64,000 bases of DNA from Maribacter sp. (GTDB taxonomy: Bacteria > Bacteroidota > Bacteroidia > Flavobacteriales > Flavobacteriaceae). The notes beneath the pieces were generated by a model, which had not been told where the DNA came from, did not search any database, and saw nothing but the letters and a program-made list of their open reading frames with translations. Position numbers and translations under genes: made by a program. This document shows positions 26,613 through 35,969 of this stretch, piece after piece; position 1 is the first letter of the stretch; each line of letters begins with the position of its first letter. The stretch is taken from the NCBI GenBank assembly GCA_024643345.1, contig JAHENB010000007.1, positions 44,146-108,145 of the forward strand, given 5' to 3'.

Positions 26613-28120
26613 GCCTGCAACGTAAAAAAATTCAATTTATCGTTTTTGTGCTATTATTGGCAACGGCCTGTAAGGAAGACATTCCAATAGAGGAGGCCCT
26701 TCCGGTGCAAATGCCAATTTCCCAGGATGTAAATGCCGGTGATTGGCAGACTGTTATGGACTATGATTATTTGTCCAATTCTTCAATCCCAATGCCGGCT
26801 GACATCAATTCCGCAACATATCGTGCAGAGTTGGATCTTTTGGTCGAAACAAGCAATGCAACAACAGTCGAACAACAATCGAGAGTTGATTTTTGGGGTG
26901 CAGGTGGCGTTATGAGATGGAACCAATTGTTGCGAAAACTGGTAGCGAAATACAATTTGCCACTACCGGTGGGCAGCATACCCGATCCTGAAAAGCCGGT
27001 CGCAAGCCCTCCATTTGCCGCACGGGCTTACGCCTTGCTGAGTGTTGGCCAACACGACGCACTTATTGCTGCCTGGAAATTAAAATACAGTGTAAACAGG
27101 CCACCACCGGATATGAGCGAACCGTTGATCAAAAGGTCACTCCCTTTGACCAACCTTCCGTCATTCCCATCGGAGCAAGCGGTAATCGCCGGTGTTTCGA
27201 AAAAGATCCTTACCGCCTTGTTCCCGTTTGAGAAAGCCAATATCGAGTCCATAGCTATTGAGCATCTCAATACAATCGGTTGGGGCGGTACCGGTACTGA
27301 AAGTGATATTATCGCGGGAAACCTCTTGGGAGATGAAGTTGCGAACATTATCCTTGCCCGAGCAAAAACCGATCGGATGGCCCTTGCCAGAGATCCTGAA
27401 AAGACCTATTTGGACTATTTTGACATCGATGTTGCCACAGTGCCCAATCCTTGGATGAGCATCTCCGATCCCCCCACGGACCCACTCTTGCCCATGTTCG
27501 GAAGGGTAAAAACCTGGTCGGATTCCACAGAAGTCTTTTCGGCCCTCCCCCCACCACCGCCCATGGTTGGTTCGGTAGCATTTGAGGAAGATATCGCAAA
27601 TGTATATCATATAGCCAAGAATAGATCACGGGAGCAATGGCGGATTTCCGATTATTGGGCCGACGGTGCTGGCACCTATACCCCACCGGGCCATTGGAAC
27701 CAAATTGCTGAAAAGTTGATTATTGGGTCGAAATGGAGCGAGGTTCGAACGGCCCGCGCCTTATCGTTGATCAATAGGGCCATGCTCGATAGCGGTATCC
27801 TATGTTGGTATGCCAAGTATAAATATTATGTGCCCAGACCCTCCCAGATCAATCCCGATATAAAAACCTCCACCGGCATCCCTAACTTTCCTTCCTATAC
27901 CTCAGGCCACTCCAGCTTTTCTGCCTCGGCGGGGACCATATTGGGATATTTGTTCCCTGACCAAAAAGAAAACCTCATCAGCCAATACGTTGAGGCAGGG
28001 GACTCTAGAGTATATGGGGGAATTCATTATATGTTTGACAACATCGAAGGTAGAAAATCGGGCATTCTCATTGGGGAACTAATAATCGAAAATGCCTTAT
28101 CGGACGGCGCCGACGACTGA
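26609..28120 (+). CDS. Vanadium-dependent haloperoxidase-like PAP2 lipoprotein
   Basis: A 503-residue lipoprotein (signal then LLLATAC) whose C-terminal half carries the full oxyanion site of the vanadium haloperoxidase/PAP2 superfamily. Lys403 and Arg410 are in the KYKYYVPRP segment, Ser432-Gly433-His434 in SYTSGHSS, and Arg467 and His473 in SRVYGGIH. Spacings match vanadium chloroperoxidase (Lys/Arg 7 apart, Arg/His 6 apart). It could bind vanadate and halogenate with peroxide, or be a phosphatase; sequence alone does not decide. Coupled to the barrel gene upstream. Confidence 0.88.
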   Translation: MSLQRKKIQFIVFVLLLATACKEDIPIEEALPVQMPISQDVNAGDWQTVMDYDYLSNSSIPMPADINSATYRAELDLLVETSNATTVEQQSRVDFWGAGGVMRWNQLLRKLVAKYNLPLPVGSIPDPEKPVASPPFAARAYALLSVGQHDALIAAWKLKYSVNRPPPDMSEPLIKRSLPLTNLPSFPSEQAVIAGVSKKILTALFPFEKANIESIAIEHLNTIGWGGTGTESDIIAGNLLGDEVANIILARAKTDRMALARDPEKTYLDYFDIDVATVPNPWMSISDPPTDPLLPMFGRVKTWSDSTEVFSALPPPPPMVGSVAFEEDIANVYHIAKNRSREQWRISDYWADGAGTYTPPGHWNQIAEKLIIGSKWSEVRTARALSLINRAMLDSGILCWYAKYKYYVPRPSQINPDIKTSTGIPNFPSYTSGHSSFSASAGTILGYLFPDQKENLISQYVEAGDSRVYGGIHYMFDNIEGRKSGILIGELIIENALSDGADD

Positions 28121-28239
28121 GCAATCGCATTCATATCAATGAATTTTTACTTGAAGCGACCCTAATTCTTGTTTGCTATTACATGGCCGTTTGCCAAATT
28201 TCCTGGCCATGCCAATATGCAACAAAAAACAGGGTGGTT

Positions 28240-29508
28240 TTAATAGGTGGTTTCCCCCAATAGGACCTTCTTTTCAAAATTGGTAAAGTATAAGCCCCCT
28301 AAAATGGTTAGGATGAAGTAAAAAGCAATCATAACGCTCCCAAATTTAAAGTAGGCATCAAGTCCAAACCAGTCGCCTTGCCACCAAATATAGGCAAGAC
28401 CCAAAAGTCCCCTAAAAACTTCAATCCATAAGGCGAAACGATTCCTATCCATCAAACTGGTATACCCATAAATGCCCATAAAGATAAAAAGCCCGAACAA
28501 CAAGAGTCCATTAAATCCAATTTCAGAATAATTATAAAACATGAACAGTAATAAGATCAGATTAACCAACATCTGAAATACCACATATCCCTTCAAAAAA
28601 GTGCTTGCAGGGGTATCATAACGTTCAAAAGAATAGACATCGGATATGGTATCCATTGGATATTTCTCTTTAACATCCGCTGGCCGCCAACCCGTGGGCA
28701 TCAACCAAATGCGCAATTTATCCCAAAAGTTGCGGGTACGCCAGGCATCTTGCAACAACCTCCAAAAGTGTTGAAAATTGATAAGGATCGGGTTCCAAGT
28801 GGCGGCAGGTTTCAACACACCATATTGGGGCGGCACCTCCGGTAACTCTTCCTGAAAGGTCCCAAACCATCGGTCCCAAATACATAGGATTTGCCCAAGA
28901 TTTTTATCTATATATTGTGGATTGATCGCATGGTGTACCCTATGCTGCGATGGGGTGACGATGATATATTCCAACCAACCCATCTTTCCGATGTGTTGTG
29001 TATGGTACCAGAACTGGCCGAACAGATGTATGGGCCCCAAAATGGCGATTACTTCGTATGGAACGCCCACCACCGCCGCTGGGAACAACAACAAGGGGAA
29101 ATAACCGATCAAATTGGATATGGATTGCCTTAAGGCACAGGCCAAATTAAATTCCTCGCTACTGTGATGGATGACATGTTGGTTCCAAAAAATGTTTACC
29201 CGATGGCTGAGACGATGGTTCCAATACCCCGCAAAATCAATGACGATAAACGCCACCAACCAAACCAACCAAGTGGCCTTGATCTGGATGATGGCCATAT
29301 GCTCTAAAAGATAGGGATAGGATACCAATATCACACCTAGCCCCAAAGAATCTTTTACAATGTTCGTGAGCCCTGAACTGATGCTGGAAACCGTATCCAT
29401 GAGTTTATGCCTCTGGTTCTTGACCCATTGGCCATATGCAATTTCAACCACCAGTAAAAAGATGAAAAAAGGAATGGCGTAAAGTAGTGCGGTTGCGTAA
29501 GCTTCCAA
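28240..29508 (-). CDS. Sterol desaturase / fatty acid hydroxylase family membrane protein
   Basis: A 422-residue multi-pass membrane di-iron enzyme. The histidine clusters are present in order: HRLSH, then HVIHHSSEEFN, and later SQHRVHH, which together bind two irons. Its relatives hydroxylate or desaturate lipids, sterols or carotenoids. Compared with a typical 250-300-residue member it has a C-terminal extension with about four more hydrophobic segments (residues about 305-415). The only in-frame start giving the normal N-terminus (MEAYATALLYAIPFF) is TTG at 29508. Its lipid substrate is unknown. Confidence 0.9.
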   Translation of the reverse strand: MEAYATALLYAIPFFIFLLVVEIAYGQWVKNQRHKLMDTVSSISSGLTNIVKDSLGLGVILVSYPYLLEHMAIIQIKATWLVWLVAFIVIDFAGYWNHRLSHRVNIFWNQHVIHHSSEEFNLACALRQSISNLIGYFPLLLFPAAVVGVPYEVIAILGPIHLFGQFWYHTQHIGKMGWLEYIIVTPSQHRVHHAINPQYIDKNLGQILCIWDRWFGTFQEELPEVPPQYGVLKPAATWNPILINFQHFWRLLQDAWRTRNFWDKLRIWLMPTGWRPADVKEKYPMDTISDVYSFERYDTPASTFLKGYVVFQMLVNLILLLFMFYNYSEIGFNGLLLFGLFIFMGIYGYTSLMDRNRFALWIEVFRGLLGLAYIWWQGDWFGLDAYFKFGSVMIAFYFILTILGGLYFTNFEKKVLLGETTY

Positions 29509-29953
29509 AACATTATCAATTAGAATACCAACAAATATACACTGAATTACGAACCCGTAAAAATAGTTATCGAACCAACCACAATACCCGGACCATCTGC
29601 CATAAAGTTACATCTCACATTTGAATCGGATCATTACCACCACTACAGGAGCTATGATATCAAGCAATCCTCTTTACCCATTTTCAGCAAAAATTCCAAA
29701 AAAGCAACGCCCCTTTAGACACGTTAATTTATCATTAATCTTTTTAAACCTCGGTTAATCCTTTTTAACGATTGGATAATCCCTAGCTTTTGAATTTAAC
29801 GCTACATTGGAACAATAACTAAGATGGCCATCTGAAATCTGATCCTCCGAAGTTCACAATTGATGATAACCATTTCAGCTTAGTCAGACCATTTAGGGGT
29901 AACAGGGGGAAACGGGATCGGGCAACCGATCCTTAATAAAACCAAGAACTGAA
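29509..29953. promoter_or_regulatory. Long intergenic region and likely leader of the DoxX-like gene
   Basis: A 445-base spacer between divergent genes with no supported ORF. It holds three spaced TTAAT elements (29724-29728, 29735-29739, 29755-29759), the last two within near-identical TTAATC(C)TTTTTAA units 20 bases apart. It also holds a TAGCTTTTG element at 29784-29792 that is one base off the TAnnTTTG pattern, and a stable hairpin just before the next start. If transcription starts near 29800, the leader is about 150 bases. Confidence 0.35.
29915..29932 (+). promoter_or_regulatory. 7-bp hairpin with GCAA tetraloop in the DoxX-like gene leader
   Basis: GGATCGG (29915-29921) pairs perfectly with CCGATCC (29926-29932) around a GCAA loop of the stable GNRA class. 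It ends 21 bases before the ATG at 29954 and has no T-run, so it is not a terminator. Its position suggests a role in mRNA stability or start-site access; this is inference. Confidence 0.45.
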
Positions 29954-30394
29954 ATGAAAACTAAAAAAAACTTAAAGAACAACCCAATTGCAATTGCAAT
30001 TGGAGTGGTTTACCTCTGGTTCGGAATATTGAAGTTTTTTCCAAACCTTAGTCCTGCCGAAAATTTGGCAATGGATACCATTCAAGAATTGACCTTTGGC
30101 CTTCTCCCCTCGACCATCGCCATAATTCTGCTGGGAATCTGGGAAACGGCCGTGGGTCTATTGCTCATTCTAAATATTGCCAAGCGTACTTCTTTACAGT
30201 TGGCCATCCTGCACATGCTGCTCACATTTACGCCTATGTTGTTCTTCCCTGAAAGGGTTTTTTCCGTTGGCATGGTATCTTTGACCCTCTTGGGGCAATA
30301 CATTATCAAAAACATTGTCTTTTTAAGCGCATTGGTAATGATGTACCTCGATGCCAAAGACACCGGAATGCCCCGTACAGAAAAAACGGCCTAA
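29954..30394 (+). CDS. DoxX-like membrane protein
   Basis: A 146-residue protein with four predicted membrane helices (about residues 12-28, 50-70, 77-97 and 105-130). Its N-terminal VVYLWFGILKFFPNLSPAE matches the DoxX/DoxD-like pattern, in which a helix ends in a conserved WxGxxKFF. DoxX relatives take part in thiosulfate oxidation or redox stress responses, but many are uncharacterised. It is monocistronic, preceded by a long structured leader. Confidence 0.78.
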   Translation: MKTKKNLKNNPIAIAIGVVYLWFGILKFFPNLSPAENLAMDTIQELTFGLLPSTIAIILLGIWETAVGLLLILNIAKRTSLQLAILHMLLTFTPMLFFPERVFSVGMVSLTLLGQYIIKNIVFLSALVMMYLDAKDTGMPRTEKTA

Positions 30395-30559
30395 GTTTAT
30401 TGCAGAGACTTTTCTCGGAAACGTGGATCGGGAAGGAGAAAATATTGGCCGTTCCCATGATAACAAATGGTTTTTGTGATTCCCCGATATCGTTCGAAAA
30501 TCCTTCCGGCCTGTTTCCCCAAAAAGAATCACCTTACTTGATCGGGCCTATGCTGAATA

Positions 30560-31069
30560 CTAGAGCACTATTTCAAAAAAGCAAACTTCGGCATTGTGGT
30601 AATGACTGGGAAGGTTGTCTGTATGGCTCAATTTTGATATCCCCAAAAAATCAAAGCCACAATTTTGATAATGTGCGATAAGTCTGGTATTGTATCCACA
30701 AGTATCCATCCTTATAAAGTGCTTTTGATTGGAAACACAGTATTCCTTGGCCCAAATCACAATGTCGGAAACCAAATTCTTTCCCCTAAAAACGGGATTG
30801 GTTGCAATTCTGTGAATGTAGATTGCCTGATCATCGTCACTATGCTCCCAAATCTGGGGGTCGGAAAAGGTAATGGTCCAAACACAGGCCAATGCCCCAT
30901 CGACTTCAATCTTCCAAATACGCTGCTCCTTGATTTCGGTTTCCACCATGGACCGTTCAAATATTGGCCACTGATTCAGGGGAAATTTAATTTTCTGATA
31001 CGCGGTGGCCATCGCATAGAGCCTGAAAATGGTGTCCAAATCTTTGGAAGTGCAATTAATGATTTTCAA
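30560..31069 (-). CDS. GNAT family N-acetyltransferase
   Basis: A 169-residue GNAT-type enzyme. Motif A reads RIATNPVFRGKNLVSDIVIWAK, a slightly degenerate acetyl-CoA loop, and motif B contains NTRLIAHYQNCGFDFLG. The start codon in frame is TTG at 31069 (MKIINCTSKDLDTIF); no ATG or GTG is available upstream. The substrate is unknown. It is convergent with the DoxX-like gene. Confidence 0.85.
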   Translation of the reverse strand: MKIINCTSKDLDTIFRLYAMATAYQKIKFPLNQWPIFERSMVETEIKEQRIWKIEVDGALACVWTITFSDPQIWEHSDDDQAIYIHRIATNPVFRGKNLVSDIVIWAKEYCVSNQKHFIRMDTCGYNTRLIAHYQNCGFDFLGISKLSHTDNLPSHYHNAEVCFFEIVL

Positions 31070-31183
31070 GAGATGTTATTAAATTCTTAGCGACAAGGGC
31101 CCTACAAAATTTTAGCGATCTAAAGGCTTAACGACCTTGGAAGGCATTCACTTTATGATTCCAAAGGTTGCCTTTTCATTTCA

Positions 31184-33838
31184 TTATGGCTGTTCCAAAC
31201 TCGACAAGCTTTTTTCCAAGGTTTCGATTTTCGCCTCCGCATCGGCCTGCTTTTTACGTTCTAAAGCAATGACCTGTTCCGGGGCATTACCTACAAATCG
31301 TTCATTATTCAATTTATTTTGGACCGAAAGCAGAAATCCTTTGGTATAATTGAGCTCTTCCTGGATCTTGTTGATTTCTGCGGCTACATCCACGGCACCT
31401 TTTACGGGTATAAAGTACTCATTGCTCTTCACGCGAAAGCTCAAGGCACCTTCCACTGGCTCATCTACCGGAACAATCTGGCTCAGGTTCGTAAGTTTAC
31501 CAATGACCACATCCCATTCATGGGTAAAATTTTCCTCGTTGCGCACCGATAGGTCCAGTTCCTCTTTCATCGCAATGTTTTTTTCTTTACGGATGGCCCG
31601 CACCCCAACGATGACTTCAGCGGCAAAATCAAAGTCGTTGATCAGTTCTTTGTCCACTTTGCCCACAACGGGCCATTTGGCGATGACCAGCGCCTCCTTG
31701 GGTGTCCTTGGTGCCATACGCTGCCATACTTCTTCGCTCAAAAAGGGCATGTAAGGGTGCAGTATCTTTAAATTCTGTTCAAACAATTCGATAACCGCTT
31801 CCAAGGTTTTTCGATCAATGGGCTGTTGATATGAAGGCTTTACGATTTCCAAAAGCCAAGAGCAGAAGTCGTCCCATACCAATTTATAGATGGCCATCAA
31901 AGCGTCGGAAATTCTATATTTTCCAAAATGATCCTCGATTTCGACAAGGGTTTCATTGAATTTGGAACGGTACCAGGCAATCCCCAATTGAGAGGCATCC
32001 GGTTGCGGCAAATCGGCAACCTCCCAGCCTTTCACCAATCTGAACGCGTTCCATATTTTGTTGGCAAAGTTCTTTCCCTGTTGACAGAGGTCTTCATCGA
32101 ACATTAAATCGTTGCCTGCAGCGGAACTCAACAAAAGTCCTACCCTTACCCCATCGGCACCATAACGCTCAATGAGATCCAGAGCATCGGGTGAGTTGCC
32201 CAGTTGCTTTGACATCTTACGCCTTTGTTTATCACGTACAAGGCCTGTAAAATAAACGTTTTCAAAAGGGCGTTCCCCACGATATTCATATCCGGCAATG
32301 ATCATACGGGCCACCCAAAAAAAGATGATGTCAGGTCCCGTGACCAAATCGTTTGTGGGATAATAATAATTCACCTCTTCATTATCAGGTTCCATGATGC
32401 CGCCAAAAACACTGATGGGCCACAGCCAAGACGAGAACCAGGTGTCCAAAACATCATCATCCTGTTTCAGGTCCTCGAGCTTCAAAGTCTTTTTAGCACC
32501 CTGAGATAAGCCAGATAGTTTGGCGTTTGCCATTTCCAAAGCTTCAGCCTTGCTTTCGGCCACCACAAAATCGTCCTGCCCGTCGCCAAAATAATAAGCG
32601 GGAATCTGCTGGCCCCACCACAATTGGCGGGAAATGTTCCAGTCGCGAATGTTCTCCATCCAATGGCGGTAGGTGTTTTCAAATTTTTTCGGAAAAAAAT
32701 TGACTTCATGGGTCGCCAATACGGCTTTCAATGCCGGCTTGACCAGATCTTCCATCTTCAGAAACCATTGGTCGCTGAGGCGGGGCTCGATAACCGCCTT
32801 GGTCCGTTCGGAAGTTCCCACTTTGGTAAGGTAGTTTTCGGCCTTGACCAGATATCCTTTCTCTTCCAGTTCTTTGGCAATACTTTTGCGCACCAAGAAA
32901 CGGTCCTGGCCCTTGTAATGCAATCCAAAGGAATTCAAGGTCGCATTGGCGTTGAAAATGTCAATGGTCTCCAATTGGTGCTTTTCCCCAAGCGCCATAT
33001 CGTTGACGTCATGTGCCGGGGTAACCTTAAGGCAGCCGGTACCAAATTCCATATCCACATAGTCATCTTCGATGATGGGAATCGCCCTATTGCATATCGG
33101 CACTATGGCTTTTTTCCCTTTTAAATGATGGTACCGTTCATCAAGGGGGTTGATGCATATTGCAGTGTCGCCCAAAATAGTTTCCGGCCTTGTGGTGGCA
33201 ATGGTCACCCTTTCGGAGGACCCCTCTATGGGATACGACAAATAATATAACAGGCCTTGTCGTTCTTCATAGATCACCTCTTCATCGGAAAGTGTGGTCA
33301 GCGCCTCGGGATCCCAATTCACCATACGATAGCCGCGATAGATCAGCCCTTTACGGTAGAGGTCGACAAAAACTTTGATGACCGATGCATACATGTCATC
33401 ATCCATGGTAAATTTGGTACGGTGCCAATCACAGGAACAGCCCAATTTTTTTAGCTGCTCCAAAATAACCCCACCATATTCATGCGTCCAATCCCAGGCA
33501 TGGTTCAGAAAGGCCTCTCTTGTAAGATCGGATTTTTTGATTCCAGACGCCTTTAGTTTGGCCACTACCTTGGCTTCGGTAGCGATACTGGCATGATCGG
33601 TTCCCGGGACCCAACAGGCATTCTTGCCCATTAACCTTGCCCTTCTAATGAGCACATCTTGAATGGTATTGTTGAGCATATGTCCCATGTGCAGTACCCC
33701 CGTCACATTGGGCGGAGGTATCACAATGGTATATGGTTCCCTTTGGTCGGGGGTGGAGTGAAAGTATTGGTGCTGCATCCAGTAGTCGTACCAGTGGCTT
33801 TCCACTTGTTGCGGCTCATATTTTGAAGGGATATCCAT
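31184..33838 (-). CDS. valS: Valine--tRNA ligase
   Basis: An 884-residue class I aminoacyl-tRNA synthetase charging tRNA-Val. The HIGH-type motif is HMGHMLNN and the KMSKS motif is KMSKQLGNS. The editing domain lies between them (for example [13 protein letters not shown]). The C-terminus has the coiled-coil typical of ValRS (about the last 65 residues). The ATG at 33838 ([17 protein letters not shown]) is the proper start; upstream codons are open only by chance. Its promoter lies back to back with that of the DUF1573 gene, and the leader can form a hairpin. Confidence 0.98.
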   Translation of the reverse strand: MDIPSKYEPQQVESHWYDYWMQHQYFHSTPDQREPYTIVIPPPNVTGVLHMGHMLNNTIQDVLIRRARLMGKNACWVPGTDHASIATEAKVVAKLKASGIKKSDLTREAFLNHAWDWTHEYGGVILEQLKKLGCSCDWHRTKFTMDDDMYASVIKVFVDLYRKGLIYRGYRMVNWDPEALTTLSDEEVIYEERQGLLYYLSYPIEGSSERVTIATTRPETILGDTAICINPLDERYHHLKGKKAIVPICNRAIPIIEDDYVDMEFGTGCLKVTPAHDVNDMALGEKHQLETIDIFNANATLNSFGLHYKGQDRFLVRKSIAKELEEKGYLVKAENYLTKVGTSERTKAVIEPRLSDQWFLKMEDLVKPALKAVLATHEVNFFPKKFENTYRHWMENIRDWNISRQLWWGQQIPAYYFGDGQDDFVVAESKAEALEMANAKLSGLSQGAKKTLKLEDLKQDDDVLDTWFSSWLWPISVFGGIMEPDNEEVNYYYPTNDLVTGPDIIFFWVARMIIAGYEYRGERPFENVYFTGLVRDKQRRKMSKQLGNSPDALDLIERYGADGVRVGLLLSSAAGNDLMFDEDLCQQGKNFANKIWNAFRLVKGWEVADLPQPDASQLGIAWYRSKFNETLVEIEDHFGKYRISDALMAIYKLVWDDFCSWLLEIVKPSYQQPIDRKTLEAVIELFEQNLKILHPYMPFLSEEVWQRMAPRTPKEALVIAKWPVVGKVDKELINDFDFAAEVIVGVRAIRKEKNIAMKEELDLSVRNEENFTHEWDVVIGKLTNLSQIVPVDEPVEGALSFRVKSNEYFIPVKGAVDVAAEINKIQEELNYTKGFLLSVQNKLNNERFVGNAPEQVIALERKKQADAEAKIETLEKSLSSLEQP

Positions 33839-33913
33839 AATTTTGGAACGATTTTTGCTTTCTGATATGTCGATCCCATAAAAACAAGCTGGGAACAAAT
33901 GTTAAAATATTGA

Positions 33914-33939
33914 CATTTAGGCCAATTGGCCCTTAAATG
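33914..33939 (-). promoter_or_regulatory. Hairpin in the predicted 5' leader of valS
   Basis: On the minus strand CATTTA, a two-base bulge, GGCC, loop AATT, GGCC, TAAATG form a 10-bp stem; the core GGCCAATTGGCC (33920-33931) is also a perfect DNA palindrome. If the predicted promoter is right, the hairpin sits within the first ~30 bases of the valS mRNA, about 75 bases before the start codon. It could be an mRNA-stabilising hairpin or a protein-binding operator. Confidence 0.45.
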
Positions 33940-33949
33940 AAATACGAAA

Positions 33950-33979
33950 CAAAAATAAGTAACGTTAATAGATAACAAA
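33950..33979 (-). promoter_or_regulatory. Candidate valS promoter
   Basis: On the minus strand TTTG (33979-33976), 18 bases, then TATTTTTG (33957-33950), an exact TAnnTTTG element with normal spacing. It implies a valS leader of about 105 bases. Confidence 0.55.
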
Positions 33980-33985
33980 AGAATT

Positions 33986-34016
33986 TTGGAGGTTCATCTC
34001 AAAAGATTTACTTTTG
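33986..34016 (+). promoter_or_regulatory. Candidate promoter of the DUF1573 gene
   Basis: TTG (33986-33988), 20 bases, then TACTTTTG (34009-34016), an exact TAnnTTTG element. The start codon is 20 bases further on. Its -33 element lies only 6 bases from that of the divergent valS promoter. Confidence 0.55.
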
Positions 34017-34036
34017 AAATTCACCCAAAACTAGAA

Positions 34037-34426
34037 ATGATGAAAAAAATAGTACTTGTATTATTTATTGGTCTCCTAGGATTTAGTCTTACCGCACAGG
34101 ATAAAGTGGCAAAAATTGAATTCAAGACGGAAACAATAGATTACGGCGTAATTGAAAAAGGAAGCGATGGTATGCGTGTATTCGAATTCACTAATACAGG
34201 CAATGCCCCTTTGATCATCAGCAAGGTGAGCTCAAGTTGTGGCTGTACCATACCGAATTGGTCAAAAGAGCCGGTAATGCCGGGAAAATCAGGAGAAATT
34301 CAGGTGAAATACGACACCAACAGGGTAAATCCCATTAGGAAAGCCATCACGGTGATCTCTAATGCCGATACGCCAACCAAGGTGTTGAAAATAGTAGGAG
34401 AAGTTAAAGCACCGGAAGGAAAATAA
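34037..34426 (+). CDS. Secreted DUF1573 domain protein
   Basis: A 129-residue exported protein: signal peptide (MMKKIVLVLFIGLLGFSLTAQ) followed by one DUF1573 Ig-like domain. The domain shows the hallmark sequence FEFTNTGNAPLIISKVSSSC followed by GCTIP. The upstream TTG at 33986 overlaps the promoter, so I use the ATG pair at 34037. DUF1573 proteins are abundant in Bacteroidota and lie in the periplasm or on the surface; their function is not established. It is convergent with the PDZ protein gene. Confidence 0.9.
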   Translation: MMKKIVLVLFIGLLGFSLTAQDKVAKIEFKTETIDYGVIEKGSDGMRVFEFTNTGNAPLIISKVSSSCGCTIPNWSKEPVMPGKSGEIQVKYDTNRVNPIRKAITVISNADTPTKVLKIVGEVKAPEGK

Positions 34427-34448
34427 TTCTTTCCCCGATCAAAACGTT

Positions 34449-34488
34449 AAACCCTGTCCTATTGCGATTTGCAAAGTTCAGGGTTTTT
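34449..34488 (+). terminator. Terminator after the DUF1573 gene
   Basis: AAACCCTG (34449-34456) pairs with CAGGGTTT (34479-34486), with an inner TTGC/GCAA stem, and is followed by TT and then C. It reaches into the stop of the convergent PDZ gene. Confidence 0.55.
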
Positions 34489-35857
34489 CTTTGAATGCAT
34501 TTTTCAGCACAAAGGAGAACAACAGATCGGAGTGGTACCGCTCAATGAGCACCTTAACCCGCTTGCCTTCCTTTTCATTGAGCATATGCATGATTTCTTG
34601 AAGCTTATAGCGGTGGACGCTCTTGCCGTTAACGGCCAAAATCACGTCCCCTTCCCTTAGTCCTGCCGTTTCAGCCGGACTCCCAGCCCTTATCCCCGAA
34701 ACGATGATCTCTGGGACCAGGCTTAAGCGTGTTCTGTTCTCGAACAGAAGCTGCACGTTACCAAAAGTGTCAGCGTCCTTACTGACCATTCCCCTGTCGT
34801 CCGCAATTCTTTCGGCAATGTATCTTAAGCCATCATGCTGCAATTCAATGCCACTCATGTTATATTGGAACGGAATGTTGAAATTGTTGTTCTTTTTTAG
34901 GGTTATTTTGTTATTCGGATAATCGAACACAATATTGAAACGTTTGAGAATTTCACCCCCCATACTTCCATTGCGGTCGCCCAAATTTTTCATATCGTTG
35001 AAAGATTTCGTATTGGGAAAGGCTGCCTTGGCATCTTTCAGGACAAAGCTTCCTATTTTGATCCCCTTGACCATAGTACGCTTACCAAAAATATTTCCAC
35101 TGAGGCCCTTACCAAGAAAATCTTCATAATACTTTTCGGGCATGTCGATATCTTCATTTTCGAATAGCCAAATCGCATCGCTACTGCCCGAATCCACTAA
35201 TAGCTTAACCGGAACGCTTTCATTATTGCTCAGATACAATTCACCATCCACGTAGGCCTTTTTTCTGATTATCGATAAGGGCAGGGTCTCATATTTATTA
35301 TTTTTTTTGTATCGGTATGACTTTGGATCATACAATTTAATGGTATTGTTCGCATAATTGATATCCACCACAAAATCCCTGAATAGCTCATACCCGATAA
35401 TACCATGTACGGTGATGCCCAGGCTCGGCGAAAAATTCATTTCATTGTCCAGAACAACATACAGTTGCTGGTCGTTGTTGCGAACATAGCCCAGCTTAAC
35501 ATCGTTTCCTTTTGAGCTAAGGGCGCTAATGGGTTCTCCATCGCCCAATCCTTTGATGTTGATTTCGCTCACGTTGTTGATCTGTACGGAATCTTGGTCT
35601 GTTAAATTGAACAAAATGGGTTTACTCACCCCAGAATCGAGTATAAACGAAAGCGGGGTGCCGTTGACCTCCATAGGGATAACGATCAAGTTATTGATAA
35701 GTTGAAACTTGATATTTTGGAATTTCTGGCCCTCGGGCAAGGTAAACCCCTGTGCCATCCCGAGAAACGGAACACAAAAAAAGAAAATCGATAAAAAGTA
35801 GACAATTCGCTTCAACTTTTTTATTCTTAGGCATTTAGCTCTTTTAAAGTTAAGCAA
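34478..35857 (-). CDS. Secreted retropepsin-like aspartyl protease with PDZ domain
   Basis: About 444-459 residues. A signal peptide (KRIVYFLSIFFFCVPFLGMAQ) is followed by a double aspartyl-protease-like region with two DSG motifs (FILDSGVSKPI and LLVDSGSSDAIW). A C-terminal PDZ domain follows (about the last 90 residues, GSPAETAGLREGDVILAVNG). No ATG or GTG precedes the signal peptide in frame: the possible starts are TTG at 35857 and TTG at 35812, and the second gives the cleaner signal peptide. The family is widespread in Bacteroidota, and substrates are unknown. Confidence 0.85.
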   Translation of the reverse strand: MLNFKRAKCLRIKKLKRIVYFLSIFFFCVPFLGMAQGFTLPEGQKFQNIKFQLINNLIVIPMEVNGTPLSFILDSGVSKPILFNLTDQDSVQINNVSEINIKGLGDGEPISALSSKGNDVKLGYVRNNDQQLYVVLDNEMNFSPSLGITVHGIIGYELFRDFVVDINYANNTIKLYDPKSYRYKKNNKYETLPLSIIRKKAYVDGELYLSNNESVPVKLLVDSGSSDAIWLFENEDIDMPEKYYEDFLGKGLSGNIFGKRTMVKGIKIGSFVLKDAKAAFPNTKSFNDMKNLGDRNGSMGGEILKRFNIVFDYPNNKITLKKNNNFNIPFQYNMSGIELQHDGLRYIAERIADDRGMVSKDADTFGNVQLLFENRTRLSLVPEIIVSGIRAGSPAETAGLREGDVILAVNGKSVHRYKLQEIMHMLNEKEGKRVKVLIERYHSDLLFSFVLKNAFKEKP

Positions 35858-35969
35858 TAATAGCCTGAACCCAATTGTTAATTAACATAATTTCAACAGT
35901 TCAAATAAAACCGACTATTATTGTTTTGTACCCAATGATTTCTCATTTTTGCTGAAAATATTCCGCTTC

